Positions 1-5,908 are shown, counted from the stretch's first letter. The stretch is DNA of 9,130 nucleotides from Kiloniellales bacterium (GCA_022360075.1 JAKSDN010001467.1:1-9130); one strand, 5' to 3'. The notes: a model not told the origin generated them from the letters alone. Program-made: numbers and translations.

Positions 1-1226
1 CGCTCAGCCGCGAATCGGGCCAAGTGATCGCGCGCTCGCCGAAGCCGCTGGCCGGCAAGATCGAGGCGCGCGGTGTCGGCATCGTCGAGGTGCCGAGCCT
101 CGAGGCGGCGCCGGTCGCCCTGATCGCCGATCTGCAGCCGGTCGCGGAGATCGAGCGCCTGCCCGAGCCTGCGCGAGCGGAGCTGCTGGGCTGCGAGTTG
201 CCGGTGATCGCCCTGGCCGCGCTCGACGCCTCGGCGCCGGCCAAGCTTCGTTTGGCGCTCGAGCGCGAGTCGGCCGAGTCGGTCTCCCAAGCGCCCGAAC
301 CGCAGCAGCCGGTGTCGGCCGAGGCGGCCGCGCCGCCGGGCGACCGGCGGCGCCTGGTCCTGGTCACCGGCCTTTCCGGCGCCGGCCGCTCCTCGGCGCT
401 CAACACGCTCGAGGATCTGGGCTACGAGGCGATCGATAACTTGCCGCTCGAGCTCCTCGACCGCGTTCTGCGCGACGGCAGCACGCGACCGCTGGCGCTC
501 GGCGTCGACATTCGCACGCGCAGCTTCGCCGTGGCGCCGGTGGTGGAGGCGCTCGAACGCCTCGAGGCCGATCCGCGCCTCGACGTCGTGCTTCTCTTCG
601 TGCATTGCGACGATGAGATTCTGCGCCGCCGCTTCACCGAGACCCGGCGCCGCCATCCGCTGGCGCAGGACCGGCCGCTAATCGACGGCATCGTCGCCGA
701 GCGCCGCCTGGTTACACCCTTGCGCACGCGCGCCGACCTGGTGATCGATACCTCGGCGCTGACGCCCGGCGATTTCCGACGCATCCTGACCGGCCACCTG
801 GCGCTCGAGACCGCGCCCAGCATGTCGGTCTTCGTGATGTCCTTCTCCTACCGTTTCGGCCTGCCGCGCGCCGCCGACGTGGTCTTCGACGCGCGCTTTC
901 TCGCCAATCCGCACTACGATCCGCGGCTACGGCCGCTGACCGGGCGCGATCCGGAGGTTGCCGCCTTCGTGCGCGCCGATCCCGATTTCGAGCCCTACTT
1001 CGAGCGGCTCGTCGCCATGCTCACGCCCCTGCTGCCGCGCTACCAGCGAGAGGGCAAGAGCTACCTCACGATCGCCTTCGGCTGCACCGGGGGGCGGCAC
1101 CGCTCGGTGATGATGGCCGAAAGCCTCGCGGCTGCCCTGGAAAGCGGGGACTGGCGGGTCTCGCTCGTGCATCGCGATCTCGACCGGCCGCAGATCAGGA
1201 GTGCGCCAGAGCCGGATTCGGCGTAG
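1..1226 (+). CDS. rapZ: HprK (C-terminal part) fused in frame to RapZ; 5' end outside window
   Basis: The frame is open from base 3 with no stop before TAG at 1224-1226, so the GTG at 24 is probably not a start and the gene begins upstream. Bases 3 to about 260 encode the end of HPr kinase/phosphorylase: 'LSRESGQVIARSP' followed by the HprK signature 'IEARGVGIVE', then the usual 'ELLGCELPVIAL...APAKLRLAL' tail. The kinase P-loop must lie off the window. A Pro/Ala/Glu-rich linker (about 261-344) leads to a full RapZ: Walker A GLSGAGRSS (369-395, Arg in place of the usual Lys), 'LEDLGYEAIDNLP', a 'TRRRHPLA' segment, and the C-terminal domain 'VFDARFLANPHYDPRLRPLTG' and 'GCTGGRHRSVMMAE', which is the most conserved part of the family. 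HprK phosphorylates or dephosphorylates HPr on serine. RapZ is an RNase adaptor and amino-sugar sensor in E. coli, and its role in alphaproteobacteria is less clear. These are normally two adjacent genes. The in-frame GTG at 312 has no ribosome-binding site, which favours a real fusion, though a sequencing error cannot be excluded. Identification of both halves is secure. Confidence 0.9.
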   Translation, partial: LSRESGQVIARSPKPLAGKIEARGVGIVEVPSLEAAPVALIADLQPVAEIERLPEPARAELLGCELPVIALAALDASAPAKLRLALERESAESVSQAPEPQQPVSAEAAAPPGDRRRLVLVTGLSGAGRSSALNTLEDLGYEAIDNLPLELLDRVLRDGSTRPLALGVDIRTRSFAVAPVVEALERLEADPRLDVVLLFVHCDDEILRRRFTETRRRHPLAQDRPLIDGIVAERRLVTPLRTRADLVIDTSALTPGDFRRILTGHLALETAPSMSVFVMSFSYRFGLPRAADVVFDARFLANPHYDPRLRPLTGRDPEVAAFVRADPDFEPYFERLVAMLTPLLPRYQREGKSYLTIAFGCTGGRHRSVMMAESLAAALESGDWRVSLVHRDLDRPQIRSAPEPDSA

Positions 1227-1256
1227 AACGGGCGGCTTCATCAGGTAGGAAGATCC

Positions 1257-1664
1257 ATGATCGGACTGGTTCTCGTCACCCACGGTCATCTCGCCCGGGA
1301 GTTCGTGCGGGCCATGGAGCACGTGGTCGGCCCGCAGAACAACGTGGCGCAGATCTGCATCGATCCGGACGACGACATTGAGCAGCGGCGCCTCGAGATC
1401 ATCGACAGCGTCTCGCGCGTCGACGATGGCGACGGCGTGGTTTTGCTCACCGACATGTTCGGCGGCACGCCTTCCAATCTGGCCATCTCGGTGCTGGACC
1501 AGGGCAAGGTCGAGGTGATCGCCGGAATTAACCTGCCCATGCTGATCAAGCTGGCCAGCGTGCGCAGCACGGACCCGCTCAAGAAAGCCGTCGCGGCGGC
1601 GCAGGAGGCGGGCCGCAAGTACATCAATGTCGCCTCTCAGCTCCTGGCGGAGAAGAAGGACTGA
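1257..1664 (+). CDS. manX: PTS EIIA component, mannose family
   Basis: A 135-residue cytoplasmic EIIA-Man domain standing alone. The N-terminus 'MIGLVLVTHGHLA' carries the phosphorylated histidine (His9, in the THG motif equivalent to E. coli ManX His10). The 'LLTDMFGGTPSN' loop and 'VIAGINLPMLIK' are the other family hallmarks. It would accept phosphate from HPr (ptsH, next gene). A ribosome-binding site, AGGTAGGAAG at 1243-1252, sits just before the ATG. The gene lies 30 bases after rapZ and 76 bases before ptsH, in one operon. The linked IIB domain of E. coli ManX is absent, and no EIIB, EIIC or EIID follows, so sugar uptake through this protein is unlikely and a regulatory role is inferred, as for manX beside hprK in rhizobia. 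The family call is near certain; the output of the signal is unknown. Confidence 0.95.
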   Translation: MIGLVLVTHGHLAREFVRAMEHVVGPQNNVAQICIDPDDDIEQRRLEIIDSVSRVDDGDGVVLLTDMFGGTPSNLAISVLDQGKVEVIAGINLPMLIKLASVRSTDPLKKAVAAAQEAGRKYINVASQLLAEKKD

Positions 1665-1740
1665 CGAGGCGTGCCGGGCGAAGGCCGGCGCGACGCCAGC
1701 GCGCCTTGCGCCTTTCGTGACTGCCGGCGGGGCGGCGTGA

Positions 1741-2040
1741 ATGGACGAGGCGGTGACGACCGGCGAAGCGATGCGCGTGCGGCGCGTGACGATCGTCAAT
1801 CAGCGCGGTCTGCACGCGCGCGCCGCGGCCAAGCTGGCCAAGCTGGCGGCGAGCTTCGAGGCGGAGATCCTGGTCGGCCGCGACGACACGACCGTGACCG
1901 CGTCGTCGATCATGGGCCTCATGATGCTGGCCGCCGGTCCCGGCGTGGAACTCGACCTGAAGGCTCGCGGTCCGGCGGCCGAGGAGGCGCTGGAGGCGCT
2001 CGGGGCCCTGATCGCTCAGAAGTTTGGTGAGGATGTCTAA
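1741..2040 (+). CDS. ptsH: Phosphocarrier protein HPr
   Basis: A 99-residue HPr, slightly longer than the usual 85-90 because of about ten extra N-terminal residues. The active-site motif 'NQRGLHARAAAKL' places the EI-phosphorylated histidine at His25. The regulatory serine motif 'ASSIMGLMMLAAGPG' puts the HprK target at Ser56, the same 31-residue spacing as His15 to Ser46 in Bacillus HPr. Both sites being intact fits the HprK encoded at the start of the window. The chosen start is ATG 1741; ATG 1771 (Met11) is a possible alternative that would give a standard-length protein, and neither has a strong ribosome-binding site. The 3' end overlaps the start of ptsI by 8 bases, suggesting translational coupling. 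Confidence 0.96.
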   Translation: MDEAVTTGEAMRVRRVTIVNQRGLHARAAAKLAKLAASFEAEILVGRDDTTVTASSIMGLMMLAAGPGVELDLKARGPAAEEALEALGALIAQKFGEDV

Positions 2041-3835
2041 GAAGACGCAAAAGAAGGCCGGAGCCTCCCGCCGCAAGGAGGCGCGTCGCGGCGAGCTCGT
2101 GCTCGAGGGGCTCGGGGTCTCGCCCGGTGTCGCGATCGGCCCGGCTCACGTGCGCGAAAGCGGCGAGATCCAGGTCCTGGAGTACCGCGTCGCCGTCTCG
2201 AAGGTGAAGGCCGAGCAGGGCCGCTTTGCCGCCGCCGTCGAGCGGGCGCGGCGCCAGCTCGACAAGCTGCAGAAGAGCGCGAAATCTCTGCACGGCACAG
2301 CGGCCGAGGAGCTCGGCTATCTGCTCGAGGCGCACGATCAGATGCTGTCTTCGTCACGTCTGCTCAAGGGCGTCGAGAAGCGCATCAAGGACGAGCAGCT
2401 CAACGCCGAAGCGGCGGTCATGACCGAGATCTCCGAGATCGCCGCGCGCTTCGAGGCGATGGACGATCCCTATCTGCGCTCGCGCGCCGGCGAGGTGCGC
2501 GAGGTCGGCATGCGCATCGTGCGCAACCTGTCGGAAAAGGGCTTTACCGGCTTCGCCGGGCTGAGCCAGAACAGCATCATCCTGGCCGAGGAAATCTCGC
2601 CGGCCGACACCGCGCTCATGGACCCGGCCACGGTCGGCGGCTTCGCCAGCACCCTGGGCGGGGCCGAGAGCCATACCGCGATCATGGCCCGCTCGCTCGG
2701 CCTGCCGGCCGTGCTCGGCGTGGCCGATCTGGTCAGCCAGGTCCGAACCGGCGAGACCGTGATCGTCGACGGCACGGCCGGTCATGTGATCGTCAATCCG
2801 AGCGCCGCGCGTCAGGCGCACTATCAGGAGCGCCTGAAGGAGATCGCCCGCGAGGCCCGCGCGCTCGCGCGGCTGCGCGATGTCCCGGCCGAGACGCGCG
2901 ACGGCGAGCGGGTCGCGCTGCAGGTGAACTTGGAGCTGCCCCGCGAGGTCGGCCAGGCCGTGGCTGTCGGTGCCGAGGGCGTGGGCCTGTTGCGCACCGA
3001 GTTCCTCTTCATGAACCGCGAGGACCTGCCTGGCGAGGAGGAGCAGTACGAAGCGTTGCGCGAGATCGTCGACGGCGTGGTCGGGCGTCCGGTGACGGTC
3101 CGCACCCTGGATATCGGCGGCGAGAAGCTGGGCACTTCCTTCAGCGAGAAGTTCCAGGAAGCGATGAACCCGGCGCTCGGCCTGCGCGCCATCCGGCTTT
3201 CCCTGATCGAGCCCGATCTGCTGGAGACCCAGCTCGCGGCCATGCTTCGGGCGGGCGCTTACGGGCCGCTGCGCATCCTGCTGCCGATGATCTCCTCGGT
3301 GAGCGAGGTCCGGCAGGTGCGCGAGTCCCTGCGCAAGGTCGCGCGCCGCCTCAAGCGGCGCGGCGTCAAGATCGCCGATCCGATCCCGCCGCTCGGCGTG
3401 ATGATCGAGATTCCCGGCGCCGCGCTCTCGGCCGACGCCTTCGCCAAGGAAGCCGATTTCTTCGCCATCGGCACCAACGATCTGACGATGTACACGCTGG
3501 CGATCGACCGCGCCGAGGAGGGCGTGGCCCATCTTTACAATCCCCTGCACCCTGGCGTCCTGCGCCTGATCCAGTTCTCGGTCGAGGCGGCGCTGAGGGC
3601 GCGCATCCCGATCTCGGTCTGCGGCGAGATGGCGGGCGACCCGCGGCTGACCGCCCTCTTCCTCGGGCTCGGCGTGCGCGACCTCTCGATGACCGCCAAC
3701 GCCCTGCCACGGGTCAAGCGGCGCATCCTCGGGATGGACTTGCAGGCGGCGACCCGGCGCGCCGCGATCATCATGGATCAGGTCGACAGCGGCCGAATCG
3801 CAGCCCTGCTCGATGACTTCAACGGCCTGGATTAA
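2033..3835 (+). CDS. ptsI: PTS enzyme I (phosphoenolpyruvate-protein phosphotransferase)
   Basis: A 600-residue enzyme I that takes phosphate from PEP and passes it to HPr. Domains in order: a basic N-terminal tail (residues 1-20, rich in Lys and Arg), 'GLGVSPGVAIGPAHV' and the helical HPr-binding region, then the swivelling phosphohistidine domain with 'GGAESHTAIMARSLGLPAVLG' (active His214). The PEP-binding barrel follows: 'GVGLLRTEFLFMNRE', 'RTLDIGGEK', 'ALGLRAIRL', 'LLPMISSVSEV', 'FFAIGTNDLTMYTLAIDR' and catalytic Cys530 in 'VCGEMAGD'. There is no GAF domain, so this is classical EI rather than the nitrogen-PTS form PtsP. Start: ATG 2033 overlaps the end of ptsH by 8 bases. TTG 2024 and GTG 2027 are in frame just upstream, and GGTGAGG at 2026-2032 is too close to serve ATG 2033 well, so the exact start is uncertain. 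It is the last gene of the PTS operon. Confidence 0.96.
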   Translation: MSKKTQKKAGASRRKEARRGELVLEGLGVSPGVAIGPAHVRESGEIQVLEYRVAVSKVKAEQGRFAAAVERARRQLDKLQKSAKSLHGTAAEELGYLLEAHDQMLSSSRLLKGVEKRIKDEQLNAEAAVMTEISEIAARFEAMDDPYLRSRAGEVREVGMRIVRNLSEKGFTGFAGLSQNSIILAEEISPADTALMDPATVGGFASTLGGAESHTAIMARSLGLPAVLGVADLVSQVRTGETVIVDGTAGHVIVNPSAARQAHYQERLKEIAREARALARLRDVPAETRDGERVALQVNLELPREVGQAVAVGAEGVGLLRTEFLFMNREDLPGEEEQYEALREIVDGVVGRPVTVRTLDIGGEKLGTSFSEKFQEAMNPALGLRAIRLSLIEPDLLETQLAAMLRAGAYGPLRILLPMISSVSEVRQVRESLRKVARRLKRRGVKIADPIPPLGVMIEIPGAALSADAFAKEADFFAIGTNDLTMYTLAIDRAEEGVAHLYNPLHPGVLRLIQFSVEAALRARIPISVCGEMAGDPRLTALFLGLGVRDLSMTANALPRVKRRILGMDLQAATRRAAIIMDQVDSGRIAALLDDFNGLD

Positions 3836-3843
3836 GCTGCGCC

Positions 3844-3900
3844 AAAAGCCCGTGCGGAAGGACAGCAACCGTCTGCGATAGGGACAGAGAAGGGGCTTTT
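3844..3900 (+). terminator. Possible terminator after ptsI (weak)
   Basis: Perfect 8-base inverted repeat AAAAGCCC (3844-3851) and GGGCTTTT (3893-3900), beginning 8 bases after the ptsI stop and ending in four T residues. The loop of about 41 bases is long for an intrinsic terminator, so the repeat may be chance or part of a larger fold. The position at the end of the operon is the main support. Confidence 0.3.
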
Positions 3901-3920
3901 AGCGCTGGATGAAGAGCCTG

Positions 3921-4031
3921 CGTGCTTCGAGACGCGCTCTATCGAGCGCTCCTCAGCATGAGGTCCAATCTTCATGCCATCAAAGGCCTATCCTCATGCT
4001 GAGGAGCCCAAAAGGGGCGTCTCGAAACACG
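3921..4031. repeat. Nested palindromic intergenic repeat element
   Basis: Outer arms of 15 bases at 3921-3935 and 4017-4031 pair with one mismatch (CGTGCTTCGAGACGC against the complement of GCGTCTCGAAACACG). Inner arms of 16 bases at 3948-3963 and 3992-4007 pair perfectly (GCTCCTCAGCATGAGG). Each inner arm is itself nearly palindromic, and the left half has a further small hairpin GCGCTC-TATC-GAGCGC at 3934-3949. The pattern 'CTTCGAGACGC ... CTCCTCAGCATGAGG' matches, from memory, a family of short repeats scattered between genes in many alphaproteobacteria. It has no coding capacity of its own and is probably a non-autonomous repeat. Its effect on ptsI mRNA 3' ends is unknown. Confidence 0.75.
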
Positions 4032-4162
4032 CCAAGCCACCACAGTCGGGGCAAGGCGCGGCTCCTATGGCTCGAAACCTCAGAGACTCCTGCCTATCTT
4101 GCGCTGATCAGCGTACCGACAGGGGCCGAGCGCTGGTCCCGATCCCTGAAAATCTCGATGTT

Positions 4163-4177
4163 TGCGATTTATTCGCA
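4163..4177. promoter_or_regulatory. Fur-like palindrome upstream of bfd (candidate)
   Basis: TGCGATTTATTCGCA is a 7-1-7 near-palindrome with the outer TGCGA/TCGCA arms perfect. It matches the Fur-type consensus TGATAAT-N-ATTATCA only partly (about 9 of 14), but it directly abuts the predicted -35 element of bfd, the place expected of an iron-responsive repressor site. It could instead bind another regulator of the Fur family such as Irr or Mur. Confidence 0.4.
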
Positions 4178-4206
4178 TTTGCAGGCTTTGATTGCTTTGC
4201 TATAGT
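4178..4206 (+). promoter_or_regulatory. Predicted sigma-70-type promoter of bfd
   Basis: TTTGCA (4178-4183) and TATAGT (4201-4206) are separated by 17 bases; the -10 matches TATAAT in 5 of 6 positions. It lies 67 bases before the bfd start and directly after a Fur-like palindrome. Prediction from sequence only. Confidence 0.5.
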
Positions 4207-4208
4207 CG

Positions 4209-4241
4209 GGCTCAGGTTGGTCCTGGCGGCCAACCCGAGCC
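4209..4241 (+). promoter_or_regulatory. Strong hairpin in the bfd 5' leader
   Basis: GGCTCAGGTTGG (4209-4220) pairs with CCAACCCGAGCC (4230-4241) over 12 bases with a single A-C mismatch and a 9-base loop. It begins about where transcription from the predicted promoter should start and ends 31 bases before the bfd ATG. No T-run follows, so it is unlikely to be a plain terminator. It may protect the transcript 5' end or influence translation; no known riboswitch class is recognised. Confidence 0.5.
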
Positions 4242-4272
4242 TTGAGAAGCGAAGGACCTGGAACGCTCTGCC

Positions 4273-4479
4273 ATGTACTTGTGCGTTTGTAGTGCGATTT
4301 CGGAACGGCACGTCGGCGAATTGGCACGAGGCGGCATGCGCCGCGCCGGCCAGGTTCACCGGGCGCTCGGATGCGCTGTCCGCTGCGCCAAGTGTATCCC
4401 TTCGATTCAGGCCACCCTCGACGATCACGAGGGTTCGCCCTGTCAGCCCGCCAACGTCATGGCCGTGGCGGCGGAGTAA
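4273..4479 (+). CDS. bfd: Bacterioferritin-associated ferredoxin (Bfd)
   Basis: A 68-residue small [2Fe-2S] protein. The four cluster ligands fall exactly as in E. coli Bfd: Cys4 and Cys6 in 'MYLCVCSAIS', Cys38 and Cys41 in 'VRCAKCIPSI'. Two additional cysteines, Cys34 and Cys57, are present. Bfd docks on bacterioferritin and passes electrons to its haem so that stored ferric iron is reduced and released; it is normally made when iron is scarce. That fits the Fur-like site upstream and the bfr gene 237 bases downstream on the same strand. The ATG is the only sensible start because it begins the conserved 'MYxCxC' N-terminus. A ribosome-binding site is poor: AAGGA at 4252-4256 is 16 bases away. 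Confidence 0.93.
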   Translation: MYLCVCSAISERHVGELARGGMRRAGQVHRALGCAVRCAKCIPSIQATLDDHEGSPCQPANVMAVAAE

Positions 4480-4501
4480 TTCCTTAATCACTGGGTGACT
4501 G

Positions 4502-4525
4502 ACGCCCGCACGTCACGGCGGGCGT
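4502..4525 (+). terminator. Hairpin after bfd, possible terminator
   Basis: Perfect 8-base GC-rich stem ACGCCCGC (4502-4509) and GCGGGCGT (4518-4525) with an 8-base loop, starting 23 bases after the bfd stop. It is followed by AATTGTGTG rather than a clean T-run, so termination may be partial, allowing read-through into bfr. In the following 4526-4716 I see no gene; TTGAAA at 4607-4612 could be part of a bfr promoter, but no good -10 follows. Confidence 0.4.
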
Positions 4526-4716
4526 AATTGTGTGCTGTCCGCCGGGCCGGCTTGGAGCCGCAACTGCGAAGCACTGTCGTCGCGATTGAGAAGCGTTATC
4601 AAACTATTGAAATTCCTTGCCTTTTTCCAGGGATGCTCTAGATCCTGAAGTATCCGCGCTGGCCGTGACAACGGTCTTCAAGAAACGGCAAAAGCCACAA
4701 GGATGGAGAGAGTGCC

Positions 4717-5199
4717 ATGAAGGGTGATGCCAAGGTATTGGATTTCCTCAACAAAGTCCTCACCAACGAGCTGACGGCCATCAACCAGTACTTTCTGCAC
4801 GCCCGCATGCTGAAAAACTGGGGTATGACCGAGCTGGGCAAGGCCGAGTACGAGGAATCCATCGACGAGATGAAGCACGCCGATACGCTGATCGAGCGTA
4901 TCTTGTTTCTGGAAGGCCTGCCCAACCTCCAGACCTTGCACAAGCTCAGGATCGGCGAAGACGTCAAGGAGCTTCTGGAGTGCGACCTGGCGCTCGAGCA
5001 TGATGCGATCCCCGACCTGCGCGATGCGATCGCGCACTGCGAGCAGGTCCGTGACTACGTGACGCGCGAGATCTTCGAGGACATCCTCGAGAGCGAGGAA
5101 GAGCACGTCGACTGGCTCGAAACGCAGCTCGAGCTGATCGAGAAGATGGGCTTGCAGAACTACATCCAGTCGGCCTCCAAGGTGGGCGACGACGACTGA
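4717..5199 (+). CDS. bfr: Bacterioferritin
   Basis: A 160-residue haem-containing ferritin, the normal family length. It forms a 24-subunit shell in the cytoplasm that oxidises ferrous iron and stores it as mineral. All dinuclear-centre ligands are in their standard positions: Glu18 and Tyr25 ('[14 protein letters not shown]'), Glu51 and His54 ('DEMKHAD'), Glu94 ('[10 protein letters not shown]'), Glu127 and His130 ('[11 protein letters not shown]'). Met52, which binds the inter-subunit haem, is also present. The protein should therefore be a fully active bacterioferritin and not a haem-binding-only paralogue. A clear ribosome-binding site (GGATGGAGAG, 4701-4710) precedes the ATG. Its partner Bfd is encoded upstream on the same strand. 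It ends 34 bases from the convergent unknown gene, with no evident terminator between. Confidence 0.97.
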   Translation: MKGDAKVLDFLNKVLTNELTAINQYFLHARMLKNWGMTELGKAEYEESIDEMKHADTLIERILFLEGLPNLQTLHKLRIGEDVKELLECDLALEHDAIPDLRDAIAHCEQVRDYVTREIFEDILESEEEHVDWLETQLELIEKMGLQNYIQSASKVGDDD

Positions 5200-5233
5200 G
5201 CGGTCTCGCGCCTTTCTCGACTCCCGGCCGCGG

Positions 5234-5734
5234 TCAGTGAACCAGGCTCAAGCCGACATCGGGACAAGAAGATGACGACGGCGCCTGCGGCGCCTCCGCC
5301 GTGTTGGGCGCGGGGCGCAGCGGCAGGCGCAGGTCGACCGTCGCGAGCGCCAAGGCGATCTGCGCCATGATCACGCAGACCGCGCTCAGGACGCTCGGCT
5401 CGACGTAGCCGCTCAAGGTATCGCGCGCCGGCCCCACGTCGCCGCGCTGCAAGCTGGCGATGGCATGCAGCCAGCCGCTCTCGTCATCGCTCAGCATGCG
5501 GCAGTGCACGCAGCGGATGTCGATGCTGCGCTGGGCGTGGCGGCCGACCAGGTGCATCAGACGGTCCAGGTTGTCCGCCGCATGGGGCACGCCGGCCGCG
5601 GCGAAGCCGCGCCCGAATCCCGCGCAAGGCGGCTTGCCTTGCTTGAAATGGGTCACCCAGACGCGGGTCGCCCAGACCATGAGCTGTTCGCCCGGCGTCA
5701 ACTCTCGCGTGGTCTCTGCGGCAGGAAACTGCAT
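5234..5734 (-). CDS. Unknown protein with CxxC motif, behind a Fur box
   Basis: I do not recognise a named family. The 166-residue product has no signal peptide. It begins 'MQFPAAETTRELTPGEQLMVWATRVWVTHF', giving an acidic start followed by an amphipathic Trp-containing helix. It carries 'RCVHCRMLSDDE' with Cys75 and Cys78 as a CxxC pair plus Cys37, then 'SLQRGDVGPARDTL', and a hydrophobic stretch at about 115-133 that could be a buried helix or one membrane segment. The tail (about 138-166) is low-complexity, rich in Pro, Ala and Ser. The ATG at 5734 is preceded by GGAGAGAGG at a spacing of about 10 bases and is preferred over an in-frame TTG at 5758. Coding use is similar to its neighbours and competing frames are less plausible. 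The upstream Fur box and the position between bfr and the imelysin cluster suggest an iron-related role; the biochemical function is unknown. Confidence 0.75.
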   Translation of the reverse strand: MQFPAAETTRELTPGEQLMVWATRVWVTHFKQGKPPCAGFGRGFAAAGVPHAADNLDRLMHLVGRHAQRSIDIRCVHCRMLSDDESGWLHAIASLQRGDVGPARDTLSGYVEPSVLSAVCVIMAQIALALATVDLRLPLRPAPNTAEAPQAPSSSSCPDVGLSLVH

Positions 5735-5778
5735 GGCAAGCGGACCTCTCTCCACCAACGTGACGATCCAATGCCCTT

Positions 5779-5806
5779 ATCCTACGCAAGGAAAATGCAA
5801 TTGCAA
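5779..5806 (-). promoter_or_regulatory. Predicted promoter of the unknown gene
   Basis: Read on the minus strand, TTGCAA (5806-5801) is the -35 and TAGGAT (5784-5779) the -10, with a 16-base spacer. The -35 overlaps the Fur box, so bound Fur would block RNA polymerase. It is about 45 bases upstream of the ATG at 5734. Confidence 0.45.
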
Positions 5807-5816
5807 ATCATTCTCA
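5802..5816. promoter_or_regulatory. Fur box
   Basis: TGCAAATCATTCTCA matches the 7-1-7 Fur consensus TGATAAT-N-ATTATCA in about 11 of 14 positions. It sits in an AT-rich stretch within otherwise GC-rich DNA, and a perfect 10-base palindrome TGCAATTGCA (5796-5805) overlaps its edge. It covers the predicted -35 of the minus-strand gene that starts at 5734. This is the best regulatory site in the window; iron-dependent repression is inferred. Confidence 0.65.
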
Positions 5817-5836
5817 TTCGCGGTGGAGATTTTGGC

Positions 5837-5869
5837 GATTTCTTCGGCCTCGCTTCGCTCGCAATGACG
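5837..5869. repeat. Fragment of a dispersed intergenic repeat
   Basis: The segment ending 'CTCGCTTCGCTCGCAATGACG' in pattern (5849-5869) resembles, from memory, a short repeat of the type CGTCATTGCGAGCGAAGCGAAGCAATC found between genes in many bacteria, read here in the opposite sense. Only one half is present, and it lies between the unknown gene's Fur box and the end of the DUF1513 gene. Copy number in the genome cannot be judged from this window. Confidence 0.45.
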
Positions 5870-5908
5870 AAGTGTGTCCGATCATTATTGCCAGGGGCGC
5901 GAGGGCCG

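Larger units (their letters stand above)
3836..4272. other. 437-base gene-free region between ptsI and bfd
   Basis: No convincing gene on either strand; the open frames here run through a palindromic repeat and show no recognisable protein. The first 65 bases hold a weak terminator-like repeat, 3921-4031 is a nested palindromic repeat, and 4163-4241 holds a Fur-like palindrome, a promoter and a leader hairpin in front of bfd. I see nothing specific in 4032-4162. Confidence 0.7.

Noticed and set aside
24..26. GTG as the start of a 400-residue RapZ
   Set aside because: The frame is open upstream to the window edge, and the residues on both sides of this GTG match the interior of HprK, so it is an internal valine codon.
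1671..2030. Plus-strand frame of 119 codons over ptsH
   Set aside because: It is Arg/Gly/Asp-rich with no recognisable domain and overlaps HPr, whose motifs are unmistakable.
2354..3868. Long minus-strand open frame (504 codons) opposite ptsI
   Set aside because: It is a mirror of a high-GC coding region, His/Arg/Asp-rich with no family features; ptsI is certain on the other strand.
4209..4241. The bfd leader hairpin as an intrinsic terminator
   Set aside because: No T-run follows the stem, and it lies immediately downstream of a promoter with no gene ending nearby.
3909..4498. Overlapping open frames (98, 174 and 127 codons) between ptsI and bfd
   Set aside because: They run through the palindromic repeat and the bfd promoter or gene in the wrong frame, and show no protein features.
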